The position numbers and the translations under genes are program-made. Below the pieces are notes generated by a model. It was given only the letters and a program-made list of their open reading frames with translations, did no database searches and was not told the DNA's origin. 64,000 nt of DNA. It comes from Peromyscus leucopus. Lineage: Eukaryota; Chordata; Mammalia; Rodentia; Cricetidae. Positions within the stretch are counted from its first letter, which is position 1, and each line of letters begins with the position of its first letter. The stretch is taken from positions 7,715,231 through 7,779,230 of the forward strand of contig NC_051071.1 in assembly GCF_004664715.2 (NCBI RefSeq), in the 5' to 3' direction. Of this stretch, positions 20,441-31,990 are shown one piece after another.

Positions 20441-21698
20441 AGACTGTCCTGCCAGTTCCTCCTGCTGGTGGGCAGTCTGAGGCAGCCAGGACCCTGGACT
20501 CAGTCTACCTGCAACACGCTCACCTTCTGGCTCACCCGATCGCTCAGCACCCCACTCACCAATGGCAATTGCCTAAGTTTCCCCTCAGTCGTTCTACACA
20601 TTTCCCTGATTTGGAATGGGGCTTGCAGTCCCGGGTCAGGGTCGCCAAGGAACAGGCAGCAAGGAGGCTGGCTCCTCCCACACTCTGGGGAATGGTGGTA
20701 TGCTCTTCACCCGACCTTGAGAGCAGAGCAGGGTCGCACCTGTGCCCCACTGCCTGAGGGATGGGAAAGTGACCATTGGTTCTCTATCACCCCGCTGGTA
20801 CTCTAAAGGCTATGGCTGGCTCTCTTCACCTGACCCTATCCCACCACCCTTGGAGCTGCAATCCTGCAGTTTCATCAGGCCCAACTGGGCTTCTGCGACC
20901 CCATTCCTGACGCTTTCCTATGGATGAGGTCCCTCTTAGAGCTCAGTTTTCATCCTTGCCTTCTGGCCTCTACCAAGGCCCTGGTACCAAGCCCTGAGTC
21001 TCCTCTGGCTTAGCCAGGCTAAGCCTGACTCCCGTTGAGTGTGGTGTCAAGTCTCTGAATGGCTTGTCCTTATTTGGCCCTCCCTTTAGTCCAGGGGCGG
21101 CACACAACCTCGGGCTGCAGTGACTCTTTCCTTTCCCCTAGCTCATCAATGGGAACCGTGTCTTCCACACCCTCCCATTCTCCCTTGGAATGCCTCTTAC
21201 AAAACCTCCATCTCTTACACCTGGCACCCGACCTCAATGGCCTAAACTTATTCACCTTTTGTAATCAAATTTGTTTGTAATCAGATTTGCCCTCACTTAG
21301 ATATCAATCCAAATGGCCACTTGACGGATCCCTAGATCCCAATATTTTTCAGGTCCTGTGAGTGATGGGGAAATGGAAAGAGATTCCCCTTTCCCTACAT
21401 TATGCCTCTTCTCTCTCGTCTGCCTGCCTCTCCCAAGTCCCCACTCTGAAGTGGTCTTCCACGCCTTCACTTTTTCACTCTCTTGCTCTTTTGCTCTCCA
21501 CCTCCTGATGAACCTCTTGCACTAACTCTGTTTAGTGGCCCACCTCGACAGGGCCCATCGACGGTACCCACTTCACGCCACCTCCCCCGCCTGCTCCACC
21601 CTGCCGCAGATCTGCTCTCTTCCACCTGTAACAAACCCCGCTTTCTCTTTCACCAACAGCTTTGCCTTCGGTATTCTTCACACCAGACAGTTGGGGAA
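20441..21698 (+). pseudogene. Class I ERV leader and N-terminal gag remnant
   Basis: About 1.3 kb of C-rich sequence after the primer site. Near 21290-21360 it encodes a gag matrix-like stretch (a serine-lysine-tryptophan-proline motif followed by DGSLDPN), as in HERV-H/F-type gag. Frames are broken and no start is defensible. Interrupted at 21699 by a solo LTR. It is the same broad ERV class as the fragment near 30.9-34.3 kb. Confidence 0.55.
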
Positions 21699-22117
21699 TG
21701 TGGTGGTATTCTAATTGTACTGAAATGTGATTTTGATTGTATGTTAATAAATAAAGTTGCCCGGGGGTCAGAGCTATTAGAGCCATAGACAGAGTGTGGC
21801 AGTGGTGGCACATGCCTTTAATCTCATAGATCTCTGTGTGTTCAGGGATACAGCCAGCATTGGAGACACATGCCTTTAAGACCTAGGGGGCTGTACATTC
21901 AGACAGTGATGAGGCAGTCACGTGTTTGGGTTTACAACCAATGAGAAGGCAGAATGACTGGAAAAAACGACTTACACACAGGGAAATAGCTCTTTTTCGG
22001 GAAGCTGGGACAGCAGGAGGAAGGGTGAGATTTTAGCTCTGAGCTCTGACCTCTCGGCTTTCTCTTTTACATTGTTTCTGTGTTTCTTATTTAATAAGAC
22101 AGTTGGTTACATCTACA
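21699..22117 (+). repeat. Solo LTR (419 bp, mys-like family B)
   Basis: Starts TGTGGTGG and ends ATCTACA. Flanked by a perfect 6-base duplication GGGGAA (21693-21698 and 22118-22123). A close relative is at 56060-56521. It contains a B1-like stretch (GGTGGCACATGCCTTTAATC). Formed by LTR-LTR recombination of a full element. Confidence 0.88.
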
Positions 22118-22309
22118 GGGGAACTGAGAAAGAATTCTCTATTTTCTTTCTTTTTCTTTGGTCCAAAGACCTGCTTGTGTCTGTCTACTCTCTCCCTCTT
22201 TAAATGTCCTGTCTGTTTGCTACGTGTAAGTCAGAGATGGGAAGCCAGCTTCATCTTGCTCTGTACACACTGGTTCTCCCTTTCTTCTTATTTACTCAAC
22301 ACCTGTTTA

Positions 22310-22311
<2 letters not shown>

Positions 22312-22343
<32 letters not shown>

Positions 22344-22360
22344 GTGTGTGTGTGTGTGTA
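22312..22360. repeat. (GT)n microsatellite
   Basis: GT run with one interruption. Confidence 0.95.
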
Positions 22361-22389
22361 AAGGGTGTTTTGGGTGTTTGTAAAGGTTT

Positions 22390-23560
22390 TGTGTTATTGG
22401 ATCTTTTTATTCTTTTACTAGTATCTTAATGGACAATTTTATTTTAATTTAAGAAAGCCCAATTTCCCTTTGTTTTATTTTGTTTATTGAGTTATGGGTT
22501 TTGCATTGTGTAAAAATAAAAAAAGATCTTCAGCATCAATTATTTTCTAGAAGTTTCAGTTTTGGTTTTTATCTTTAAATATGTAATACATTTTAAGCTA
22601 ACTTTCATCAAACGTGTAGGCAGTATCTATTCATAATCCTCTGTAGGTACAGTTATTCTAACGCCATTTGTTGGCCCTCCTTTGTGTTCAGTTGATCTAT
22701 CTTCCTGTTGCTTGGTGACACTAATTTTTGTGATTAGTAACTGTTATAGCAATTCTGGAAACTGGGTATCATTGTATTGGCTTTCTAGGTTTTTGCTTCC
22801 GACATAAAATTTAGAGTCTACCTATGTCTTTAACATTGCTTGGTGAGATTTTAATTGATATTGATAGCAAACTGAATCTACATAAACCAACTTGGAATGA
22901 ACTAATTATCTGATTGTGGTACTCAATTTCCTCAGAATATTCATTACCGTCCTTCTCATTTTGGTGGGATGGGCAGCGATAACCTCCTGTGGTTTGGTTG
23001 TTGCTGTTCAAGGGTTCAGGGAAGGTGTTTTGTTTTGTTCTTCGTTGCAGATAAAATTTGGACTAGTCACTTGTTTTCTTTGTTTGACTGGACAGAAATT
23101 TAGAGATTTTATTAATTTTTTTTCAAAGAACAAGTTGTTGGTTTTCCTGTAATTTCTTGTTCACAGTTTTGTTGATTTCTCCTTTAATCAGCATTATCTT
23201 TTCCTGTGGTTACCTCAAACATAATTTCTCTTCATGTTCTTATTTTCTCAAGATCCAGTTTAGATTAATGATTTTAGTTCTTTCTGTTTTCTAACATATG
23301 CATGAAATGTTATAAATGTGTTGTTTTACCACCCAGTATTACAAGACTCAGTCGATCACAATGTGATTTCCTTTTTGTTCCCATTAATGTTCAAAAGCAT
23401 GCTTGGTGCAATTTCTGTTCTGTTCTTTTGAATTTGTTAACACGTGCCGATGTGGTTATATACTATTCCTCTTCAGTTCCACTATTTTGAATGGAGATTT
23501 AAATCTGTTCCACCAATTGTGGTTCTAAATATTTTGAAATTACATAAGATTTTTCACAAA
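22390..23560 (-). mobile_element. Old L1 (L1M-type) ORF2 remnant
   Basis: Antisense order of old L1 ORF2 can be followed: GATTTTAATTGATATTGATAGC near 22850, TCAAAGAACAAGTTGTTGG near 23127, TCTAACATATGCATGAAATG near 23291. Much more diverged than the Lx-like copies. No intact frame. Confidence 0.6.
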
Positions 23561-24002
23561 AGGAGAAAATGAGAGGGTATTTTGGAGAAAGCTCATTATT
23601 ATTATTAACTTGGCTCCATTGCTCTTTATTAAAGATACATCCAAAAGGTTGAGTGACATTAGGTGACAGTGACTGCCTGAGGTTTATCTAGAATAAATGA
23701 GAGAGTAAGCATGGGGTGAAAAACTGGGGGCCTTTTGGTTTGGCAAAGAGTTTAGATGTTGGCCATATTATAGTCTTTATAGAACAATCATAGTCTCACA
23801 ATGTTATTATCTAAAAAGAATGTTTAAAATAATGTTAGGTACAACAGAAAAACTTATCTTTCCTTTCTGATTTTTATTCCTTGTCTCTCTATGCAGGATG
23901 GCTTCAGGTCCTTCCATTTGGATAATGATTTGCTGTTGTTTTAATCTGTGTTCTTTTCTTTTTAGACATATTAATTCTATTTTAAGTGTGTGAGTGCTTT
24001 GC

Positions 24003-24050
<48 letters not shown>

Positions 24051-25522
24051 TAGCATGTGCAAGACTGGTGCCCGTGGAAGTCAGAAGAGGGTGTTGAGAA
24101 GCCTGACATTTGAGTGACAGAAGGGTGAGAGATGTCATGTGATGCTAAGAACCAAGCTGAGATCTTCTAATAGCAGGACATGCTCTTAGCTTCTGAGTTC
24201 TGTCTCCAGCCCCTTCACATATTTTCTTAATGCCTTTCTTTAAAATGTTCCCCTGAATGACTAGAAAAGAATTAGTTGGAACAAGTATTATGGGCTGCAG
24301 GCAGAGCTACATACTGAGATAACGCTTTGTATTTTTATCACTATCTAGCATGTATAGCATATGTTAAAAACTTTAAATATATGGCACAGGAAAATACTAA
24401 ATGGAAGGGTCAACTAAATGGAAGAATTCTATAAGACCTTACAGTATGCACTGCTGCCTGTGGGAGAAGTCTACTCTTTCCCTGGAGATTTTAACCCCAA
24501 TGAGAGCGTCTACCTCTGCGCAGAATTGCTGATACTGCCCGAGCATAACAGCAGGGGTTGACATTAACTCTCCAGAGATAATTCTGACCAGAATTCACCA
24601 AGCTGCATCTTGAGCTGTGTGGTTTTCTTTGCTTGTTCTGAAGCTATGCAAATCTCCCAAGCTCTGACAGCAGTAATAATACAGACGCTATTTATCATTT
24701 TTATTAGAAATTGTCTAGTGATTTATCTTAAAGTAAATTTAATTTAGGGGCTAATACCTTTTTATTTACATAAGGGCTACCTCTAGGAAAAGAGTTGTAA
24801 ATTACTTCCTAAGTTTTGGGTATTTTATTGCTCATTAGATTCTCCACAAAGTACAATGAAAGGGATAGAAACAAGAAGAATTTATCTGGGAAAAACAATT
24901 GTCACAATGATTAATACAGGGGCTAACAAAATCTTGCCAAATATATAGGGTCTTCTTTATTATAATGATTCTTGGTGGTCCATTTTACATCTCAGAGTTC
25001 ATTATAATTCAAAACTGTTTTCTTTATGTAGGATGCCTTATTTACTTTATGATGAAGACTTTATATGTACAAAGAATTTCAATTTCTATGAGGCTTCAGT
25101 ATCCAAGAATGCTTAAAAATAAGTTTGGTTGCCTTGAACAACGAGTCACTGTGTTTGAAAGCTGTGAGTTTTCTCATTTTTTTTTTACAAATATAAAGAC
25201 CAATCTGTAATTTGTAATACTATGCTTTTACATGAAGAATCCATTCTAAAGCTTCTTGTACAATCACCATAGCAGATTCTGAATTTATATCTGAAAATAT
25301 AAGCCAGACAAAAGATAGATCATGAAACAACAGATATTTAATAATACCTTTTTTCCTTAATTTATTTATAGGACCATGTAGTGAAAAGATGGAGCACTGC
25401 TGAAGGAGCCTGCTAAGGAGTGTGAAGAGACGGCATACATTTAGATAAAGCAGGTGAACTAACAGCCATGAAGTGAGGGTTTGGGATAGGGCTCAGACCT
25501 GCACTGCTTGCTCAGCATTCCT
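23561..25522. other. No gene; (CA)n at 24005-24047 and a SINE at 24048-24218
   Basis: Mostly unique AT-rich DNA. Confidence 0.45.
24048..24218 (-). repeat. B4/RSINE-like SINE with adjoining (CA)n
   Basis: CTGGTGCCCGTGGAAGTCAGAAGAGGG through GAGTTCTGTCTCCAGCCCC are antisense SINE landmarks. The CA tract at its left is where such SINEs carry their simple-repeat tail. Confidence 0.6.
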
Positions 25523-25536
25523 GAAAACCTGGATTG

Positions 25537-25706
25537 GCTGGGTGGCAGTGGTGGCGGCATACCTTTAATTCCAGCACTCGGGAGGCAGAGGCAGGCAGAT
25601 CTCTGTGAGTTCAAGGTCAGCCTGGTATCCAAAGTGAATTCCAGGAAAGGCGCAAAGCTACACAGAGAAACCCTGTCTTGAAAAAAACCAAAAAGAAAAG
25701 AAAAAA
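25537..25706 (+). repeat. Young B1 SINE with perfect target duplication
   Basis: B1 body in plus orientation (CCTTTAATTCCAGCACTCGG through GAGAAACCCTGTCTTG, then an A-rich tail). The 14-base duplication GAAAACCTGGATTG lies at 25523-25536 and 25707-25720. Confidence 0.93.
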
Positions 25707-25720
25707 GAAAACCTGGATTG

Positions 25721-26235
25721 ACCCCTAGCAAATGCCACCCCAGCAAAAACCTATGAAAGCATCCAAAAGGAGGATTACCTTGTCTGGAAGAGAGATTATG
25801 TTAATTATTAAAAGCACAAAAGTCATTTAGAAAAGTGTCAAGAACTCACCTTCTCCCAAACAACCAATAAAAACCAAGTTTTGAGGAGGCAAAGAGTCAA
25901 GAACATGACTCATGAAACAGTTGCATTTTCTGCAAGGGGTTCCCCAAATCTGTCCTTAGGAGCAAGCCAGGGAGGAAAGCAGCCTCTCCTTTTAGTCAGC
26001 TAGTGACTAGAGTCTTCACTGAACAGTAAAATGGGTTCCTTGTTTTCTATTCAAATAGGACAGGTTTGCAGGAGAAGAGAAAAGTTAGAGGTAGGAAGAG
26101 CCTGCCCTGTCTTCCCACGGTGGTGGAAGTGAACAAAGCTTCAGAACAAACAGCAGACACTGATGAAAACAGACTCTGGTCCTCCCTAAGTGGTTATTAT
26201 AAGTGTTACAACTCTGAGGGGAAAGACATCCCGGC
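25721..26235. other. No feature recognised
   Basis: Unique-looking. The frame 26066-26464 runs on into two LTR pieces and is not considered a gene. Confidence 0.45.
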
Positions 26236-26368
26236 TGTTGGAATCCAAGCATTACCACAAAGTCACACTACACAACAAACCTCACACAAGAGGTTTATTG
26301 GGGGAAACAAGAGGCCGGTTGCCTCTGCTAAGGAGAGAAAGAACAGAGGACTTGAATGGGAGGCAGAC
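26236..26368 (-). repeat. Partial LTR, minus strand
   Basis: Antisense reading ends at TGTTGGAATCC (26236) and contains, on the minus strand, CCCAATAAACCTCTTG, a typical LTR polyadenylation region. It is cut at 26368 by the next solo LTR. Confidence 0.5.
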
Positions 26369-26882
26369 TGTGGTGGTATTGTGTTCCCCAAAATATTGTG
26401 CACACTAATAAACTTATCTGGGGTCAGAGAGGAGAACAGCCACAATATTAAACATAGAGGATAGGCAGTGGTAGCTCATGCCTTTAATCCTAGCATTCCA
26501 GAGACAGAAATCCCTCTGGATCTCTGTGAGTTCAAGGCCACATTGGAAACAGCCAGGCATGGTGACAAACGTTTAATCCCAGAAAGCGAGCCTTTAGTCC
26601 CAGGGAATGATGACAGAAAGCAGAAAGATATATAAGACATGAGGACCAGAAACTAGAAGAATTTGGCTGGTTAAGCTTTTAGGCTTTGAGCAGCACAGTT
26701 CAGCTGAGATTCATTCTGGATGAGGACTCAAAGGCTTCCAGTCTGAGGAAAGAGGATCACCTGAGGAACTGGCAAGGTGGGGTGGCTGTGGCTTGTTCTG
26801 CTTCTCTGATCTTCCAGCATTCACCCCAATAACTAGCCTAAGGTTAGATTTTATTAATAAGACCTCTAAGATTCCTGCTACA
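26369..26882 (+). repeat. Solo LTR (514 bp), relative of the 2325 LTR
   Basis: Starts TGTGGTGG and ends CTGCTACA. Same layout as the LTRs of the Tgfbr1 element (two B1-like stretches, then a TATA-like ATATATAAG at about 26629) but diverged throughout. Flanks GCAGAC and GTAGAG do not match, so the target duplication is lost or the site is rearranged. Confidence 0.88.
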
Positions 26883-27281
26883 GTAGAGTTGTATAGGGTT
26901 TGCTTGGAGCAGAGTTTTCTATGATAGAGATTTTCAGGGTGGGAATTTCCAGTCCTGGGTTTAGGGCAAGCTTGGGGTATGGTGGGATTTCAACCCCAGG
27001 AATTGAACTGGGGCTTTTACCCAACAGTACCCCTTTTTGTTTACTATTGATAAACAATAAGGGGTTAAGAATGAGGGTAACTTCATCATTAAACTACTTC
27101 TTATTGTATGGGGATGTCAAGGTCCATTGGGCAAATTTGATCTTCATAGTCAGGGTGTAATTAGGGGTGGTAGGCCTCTGGTCCCAAAGGTAGGTGCTGA
27201 TAATCCTTAAATAGCAATGGAATAAAGGTCTGGTTAGAAATTTTTGGGTATCTTGTTGAAGAAATCTAGACAAGAATTTTA
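26883..27281. other. No feature recognised
   Basis: May be the outermost part of the L1 5' UTR that follows, but I cannot support this. Confidence 0.4.
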
Positions 27282-28010
27282 TGAGACCACATCCCAGTCC
27301 ATACTTTTGGAGGAAGCTTTCTCTTCCACCATAGACCAGGCCAGCATCCTGAACCCCAAATAAGACTATACCCTACCCTGCCTTGATTTGCTCAGCATAA
27401 CTCTAACTCTGCCTTGTCCCTTCATCACCATATCTCAGCCCACACCTCTGTGTAAGCCTTCCACCCCATCAGAGGCCATACAAGCTCCCTGAAAACCCAA
27501 TAAGCCACCATCCCATCACTCCTGCCCTACCTGCACCAACCCAGCATAGCCCCAATTCCCTCTTCTTGCTGTCATCTAATCCCAGCATACACCCCTGGCA
27601 GAAACCTCATACATCACTGGAGGCCAGACCAGAATCCTGAACCATAGGTAAAACCACCCCAACCCTGCCCAACATAACCCCAAATGTCCCTCCTCTCCTT
27701 GTGACCACATCCCAGCCCACACAACTAGCAGAAGCCTCCTCTTCCACCAGAAGCCAGGCCAGCATCCTGAAACCCAGAGGACCCTCAGCCAAATCAGAGG
27801 CCACACACATAGCCAGAACTCCAGTCCCAAATTTGAGCAGCAACCCACTGCTTGACCAGAGGCTACCCAGGCCATTAGAAGTCAAGACCTCAACATGGGC
27901 AGAGACCCTTTATTCAAGCATAGGCCATGAGAGTCAGAAGACCAGAGAGGAAACAGAAATCAAGGAACAAAACCTCCACCCAACAAAGACAAATCCAGAA
28001 ATTGATGCCT
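27282..28010 (+). mobile_element. L1 5' UTR with about four degenerate monomers
   Basis: A C-rich unit with the pattern CACATCCCAG-CC-CACA, then AGAAGCC, then AGGCCAG and CATCCTGAA starts near 27282, 27425, 27569 and 27701, a period of about 135-145 bp. Tandem monomers are typical promoters of rodent L1. Followed by ORF1 in the same orientation. Confidence 0.65.
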
Positions 28011-28289
28011 AGAATCATCCAAATCTAGATGCATAACTGTAAGTATAAGAATACAAAGAACAACAGCTAGGACAATATGTCACCAACAGAGCCTAGTCAT
28101 CCCACTACAGAAAGCAATGAATATTTTAACACAGCTGAAACACAATAAAATGACCTTAAAACCAATTTTATATTTTATGATTATCGAGGTCTTTAAAGAG
28201 AAAATGAATAACTCACTTAAATAAACAGCAGAAAATACAATAAAAAATTGGAGAAAATCAATACATCTCTTAAAAATGTCAAGAAAACC

Positions 28290-28365
<76 letters not shown>

Positions 28366-29180
28366 AGAAACAAATAAAACTATCCAAAACCTAAAAATGG
28401 AAATAGAAGCAATAAAGAAAATATGAACTGATAGAATTCTGGAAATGCAAAATCTAGGTAAGCAAACAAACTACAGATGTAAGCATCACCCACAGAAAAC
28501 AAGAGAGAATCTCAAGCATTAAAGACATGATAGAAGAAATAGGTGCATTGGTCAAAGAAAATGTTAAATCTAAAAAAAATTCCTGACCAAAAAACAAATC
28601 CAGTAAATCTGGAACACTATGATAAGACCAAAACTGAGAATAATAGGTACAGAAGAAGGAGAAGAATCCCAGCTCAAAGGTCCAGAAAATATTTTTAACA
28701 AAATCATAGAAGAAAATTTTATTAACCTAAAGAAGGACATGCCTATAAAAAAACAAGGAACTTAAAGAATACCAAATAGATTGGATCAGAGGAGAAAGAC
28801 CCCTCGCCACATAACAATCAAAACATTAAACACACAGAACAAAGAAAGAATATTAAAAGTTACAAGAAAAAAGGTCAAATAACATAGTAGAATTACACCC
28901 AACTTCTTGATGTCTCGAGATTCTAAATGTCAGAAAGGCCTGGGCAGATGTGATAGAGACTCTATGAGACCACAGATGCCAGCCCAGACTACTATACCCA
29001 GCAAAACTTTTAATCACCATAGATGGAGAAAGCAAGATATTCCATGATTATCTTTGAAACAATATCTATCCACAAATGCAGCCCTACAAAAGGCACTGGA
29101 AGGAAAACTACAGCCCAAAAAGGTTAATTACATGTACAAAACCACAAGCAATAAATAATCTTACAGCAGCAAAACATGAA
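28011..29180 (+). pseudogene. L1 ORF1 remnant
   Basis: Plus-strand ORF1 in the expected place. The N-terminal/coiled-coil part lies about 28060-28500 and is split by a 75-base GA tract; the RNA-binding C-terminus lies about 28520-29060 (its sequence is the complement of the type seen at 1-372). Many stops. Confidence 0.75.
28290..28364. repeat. (GA)n microsatellite
   Basis: About 75 bases of GA inside the coiled-coil part of L1 ORF1. Confidence 0.95.
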
Positions 29181-30852
29181 GAAGGAAATCATACACACAT
29201 ACATGTGTGCACATGTGCACACACTACCACCATCAACAACAAAATAACAGGAATTAACAATCATTGGTCATTGATATCTCTTAATATTAATAGACTGGAG
29301 TCCACTAGAAAAAGACCTAGACTAACATAACGGATACAAAAACAAGATGTATTCTTCTGCCACCTACAAGAAACACACCTCCACATCAAAGACAGACATT
29401 ACCTCAATGTAAAGGGGTGAAAAAAGATTTTCTAAGCAAATGGCTCCAAGAAGGAAGCTGGTATAGCTATTGTAGTATCTAAAAAATAGACTTCCAACCA
29501 AAATTAATCAGAAGAGATAGGGAAGGATATTTCATACACATCAAAGGAAAAATCCACCAAGATGATGTCTGAATTTTCAATATCTATGCCCCAGACAAAA
29601 GGGCAGCTACATTTGTGAAGGAAAGACTACTAAAGCTTAAATTATTCATTGAACCTCACACATTGATAGGGAGAGACTTCAATACCCTACTCTCACCAAT
29701 GGACAGGTCATCCAGACAAAAATTAAAAAGAAATAGTGGAGCTAACAGACATTATGACTTGAATGGATCTGACAGATATCTACAGAACATTTCATCCAAA
29801 CACAAAAGAATAAACTTCATTCTCAGCACTTCATGGAACAGTGTCCAAAATTGATCACATACTCAATCACAAAACAAGACTCAATAGATATAAGAAAATT
29901 GAAATAATCACCTGCATCATATTAGACCACCATGGATTAAAGCTGGATTTCATAAACAGAAAAAACACAAAGACTAAAACTCCTGGAAACTGGACAACTC
30001 TCAACAGAGTTACCATATCATCAAGTAAGAAATAAAAAAGAAAGACTTCCTAGTATTAAAGGAAAGCAAATGAACAACATGCCCAAACTAATGGTACACA
30101 ATGAAAATGGTATTAAAGGGAAAGTCCACATCACTAAATGCCTTAACAAAAAATGTGGAGAGAGCTCATACTAGCAACTAAACAGCATACCTGATAGCTC
30201 TGGTAGAAAAAGAGGGAATCACAGCTAACAAGAGTAGAGGGCAGAAAATAATCAAACTGAGGACTGAAATCAATAAAATAGAAACAAAGGAAAAAATACA
30301 AAGAATCAATTGGTTGTTCTAGAATATCAATAAGATAGACAAGCCCTTGTCCAAACTAATTAAAAGACAGAAAGAGAATACCCAAATTAACAAAACCAGA
30401 AACAAAAATGGTACATAACAACAGATAATAAGGAAATTCAGAGAATCATTAGGCCATACTTCCAAAACCTGTACTCCACAAAATGGGAAAATCTGAAAGA
30501 AATGGACAAATTCCTGGATAGATTTGACTTATCAAAATTAAATCAAGATAAGATAAAGAATTTAAATAGACCTATAACCCCTAAGGAAATGGAAGCAGTC
30601 ATTAAAAGTCTCTCAAGCAAAGAAAGTCCAGAACCAGATGATTTCAGCACAGAATTCTACCTGGCATCCAAAGAAGAGCTAACACCAATACTCCCCACAA
30701 AATTATTATTCCACAAAATAGAAACAGAAGTAACATTGCCAAATTCTTTTTATGAGGCTACAGTCACCCTGATATGCAAACCACACAAAGGTCCAACAAA
30801 GAAAGAGAATTACAGATCAATTTCCTTCTTAAACATTGATGCAAAAACAATA
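29181..30852 (+). pseudogene. L1 ORF2 remnant, endonuclease and start of RT, 3' truncated
   Basis: The endonuclease is readable in pieces: INNHWSLISLNINRLES near 29250, [15 protein letters not shown] near 29675, and NRYKKIEIITCIILDHHGL near 29880. The linker and RT start lie at 30502-30850 (PITPKEMEAVIKSLSSKESP, then KENYRSISFLNIDAKTI). Frameshifts separate them. ORF2 stops at about 30852, where ERV gag sequence starts in the same frame. Confidence 0.85.
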
Positions 30853-31260
30853 GTAGACAATACAGTCCCTGTGGATGAGTTGGTAGTACCAGCTACAGAG
30901 CCCCACTGGGACTACCAACCAGGTCAAAACGGCCACCAGAGAAGGGACTTCGTGGTTCATTGCCTCCTCCAAGGTATGGAAATAGTCTCGGACAAAAGTA
31001 TTAATTTTGATAAGCTCTGAGAGATTACACAGCTAGCTGACAAAAACCCAGCTATTTTTCTGAGCCAGTTACAGGAGACCATGGTTCAATATACTCGCCT
31101 TGACCCAGCCTCCCCCACAGGAGCCACGGTCCTGGCCACCCATTTCATTTTTCAGTCAGCACCAGATATTAGGAAAAAATTTAAAAAGGTTGAAGAGGGC
31201 CCTCAAACTCCCCTACAGGAATTGGTGAACATGGCTTTTTAAGTTTTTAATGCTTGAGAA
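30853..31260 (+). pseudogene. Class I ERV gag capsid remnant
   Basis: Encodes a gammaretrovirus/HERV-H-like capsid: HWDYQPGQNGHQRRD, NFDKL, then after a stop QETMVQYTRLDP and FQSAPDIRKKFKK. Gag capsid forms the virus core. The N-terminal gag is missing here. Two or more stops break the frame. The first part is open in frame with the preceding L1 ORF2 (30502-31020). Confidence 0.8.
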
Positions 31261-31655
31261 GAGACAGCCGAGTCACCCTGACAGACAAGGTGACAACAGA
31301 AGGCCATGCTCTAAGTCCAAGCCTTAGCAGCTGCCCTGAGGCCCCCAGGGCCCCCAGAAGCGGGGCACAGGAAGTCGGGCATGAGGCTCCATCCCACCAA
31401 AACTCGGCCCAAGTCAAGCCCTCCAGAAACTTTCCTCAAATATGGCAAACAGGGCCACTGGTCGTGGTATTGACCTGACCCCCAGCCGCCTAGGAGGCTA
31501 TGCCCTGTCTACTGACAACCTGAGCACTGGACATCGGAATGACCCCATGCGGACTCATCCTCTATGCAGTGCCATGGTGGTCCAGCCTCATCAACATTGG
31601 CAACTGAGACCCTTCCAGCCCTTAAACTCCTAAACCTGGCAGAGGACTGACTCAG
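31261..31655 (+). pseudogene. ERV gag C-terminus with degenerate zinc knuckle
   Basis: Near 31430-31470 one frame reads FLKYGKQGHWSWY, the gag zinc-knuckle layout CxxCGxxGHWxxxC with all three cysteines changed. RNA packaging by this protein would be lost. Frames are broken on both sides. Confidence 0.65.
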
Positions 31656-31990
31656 CCCAAGACTTGGTGACTCCCATTGCCCTCGCCAAGCCTAGGGTGA
31701 TGCTGCAGGTAGCAAGTATGTCCACTGACTGTCTTCTGGACACAGGAGCTACCTATTCTGTTTTGACATCTCACTCGGGTCCTACAGTTCCCTCACCAAT
31801 TTCTGTCATTGGGGTAGATGGAATCCTTTCCTTCCCACTTAAGACCCTGACACTTCCCTGCATTCTTGCAGGGAAAATTTTCTCACACTCGTTTCTGGTT
31901 ATACCTGCTTGCCACTCACCTCTGCTTGGTTGTGAATTCTCAGCTGCTTTGGGGCCACCCTCCCCTTGGCCTCACAACCTCTCCTGAGTC
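31656..31990 (+). pseudogene. ERV protease remnant
   Basis: The open frame 31664-31987 contains the aspartic-protease active-site motif LLDTGATYSVL and a downstream PLLGCEF segment, so the protease core is largely readable. It cleaves Gag-Pol in active viruses. The start is not defined because it would be made by readthrough from gag. Confidence 0.75.

Noticed and set aside
26066..26464. 132-codon plus frame
   Set aside because: Its 3' third is two different LTR pieces, and no domain or good start context is present.
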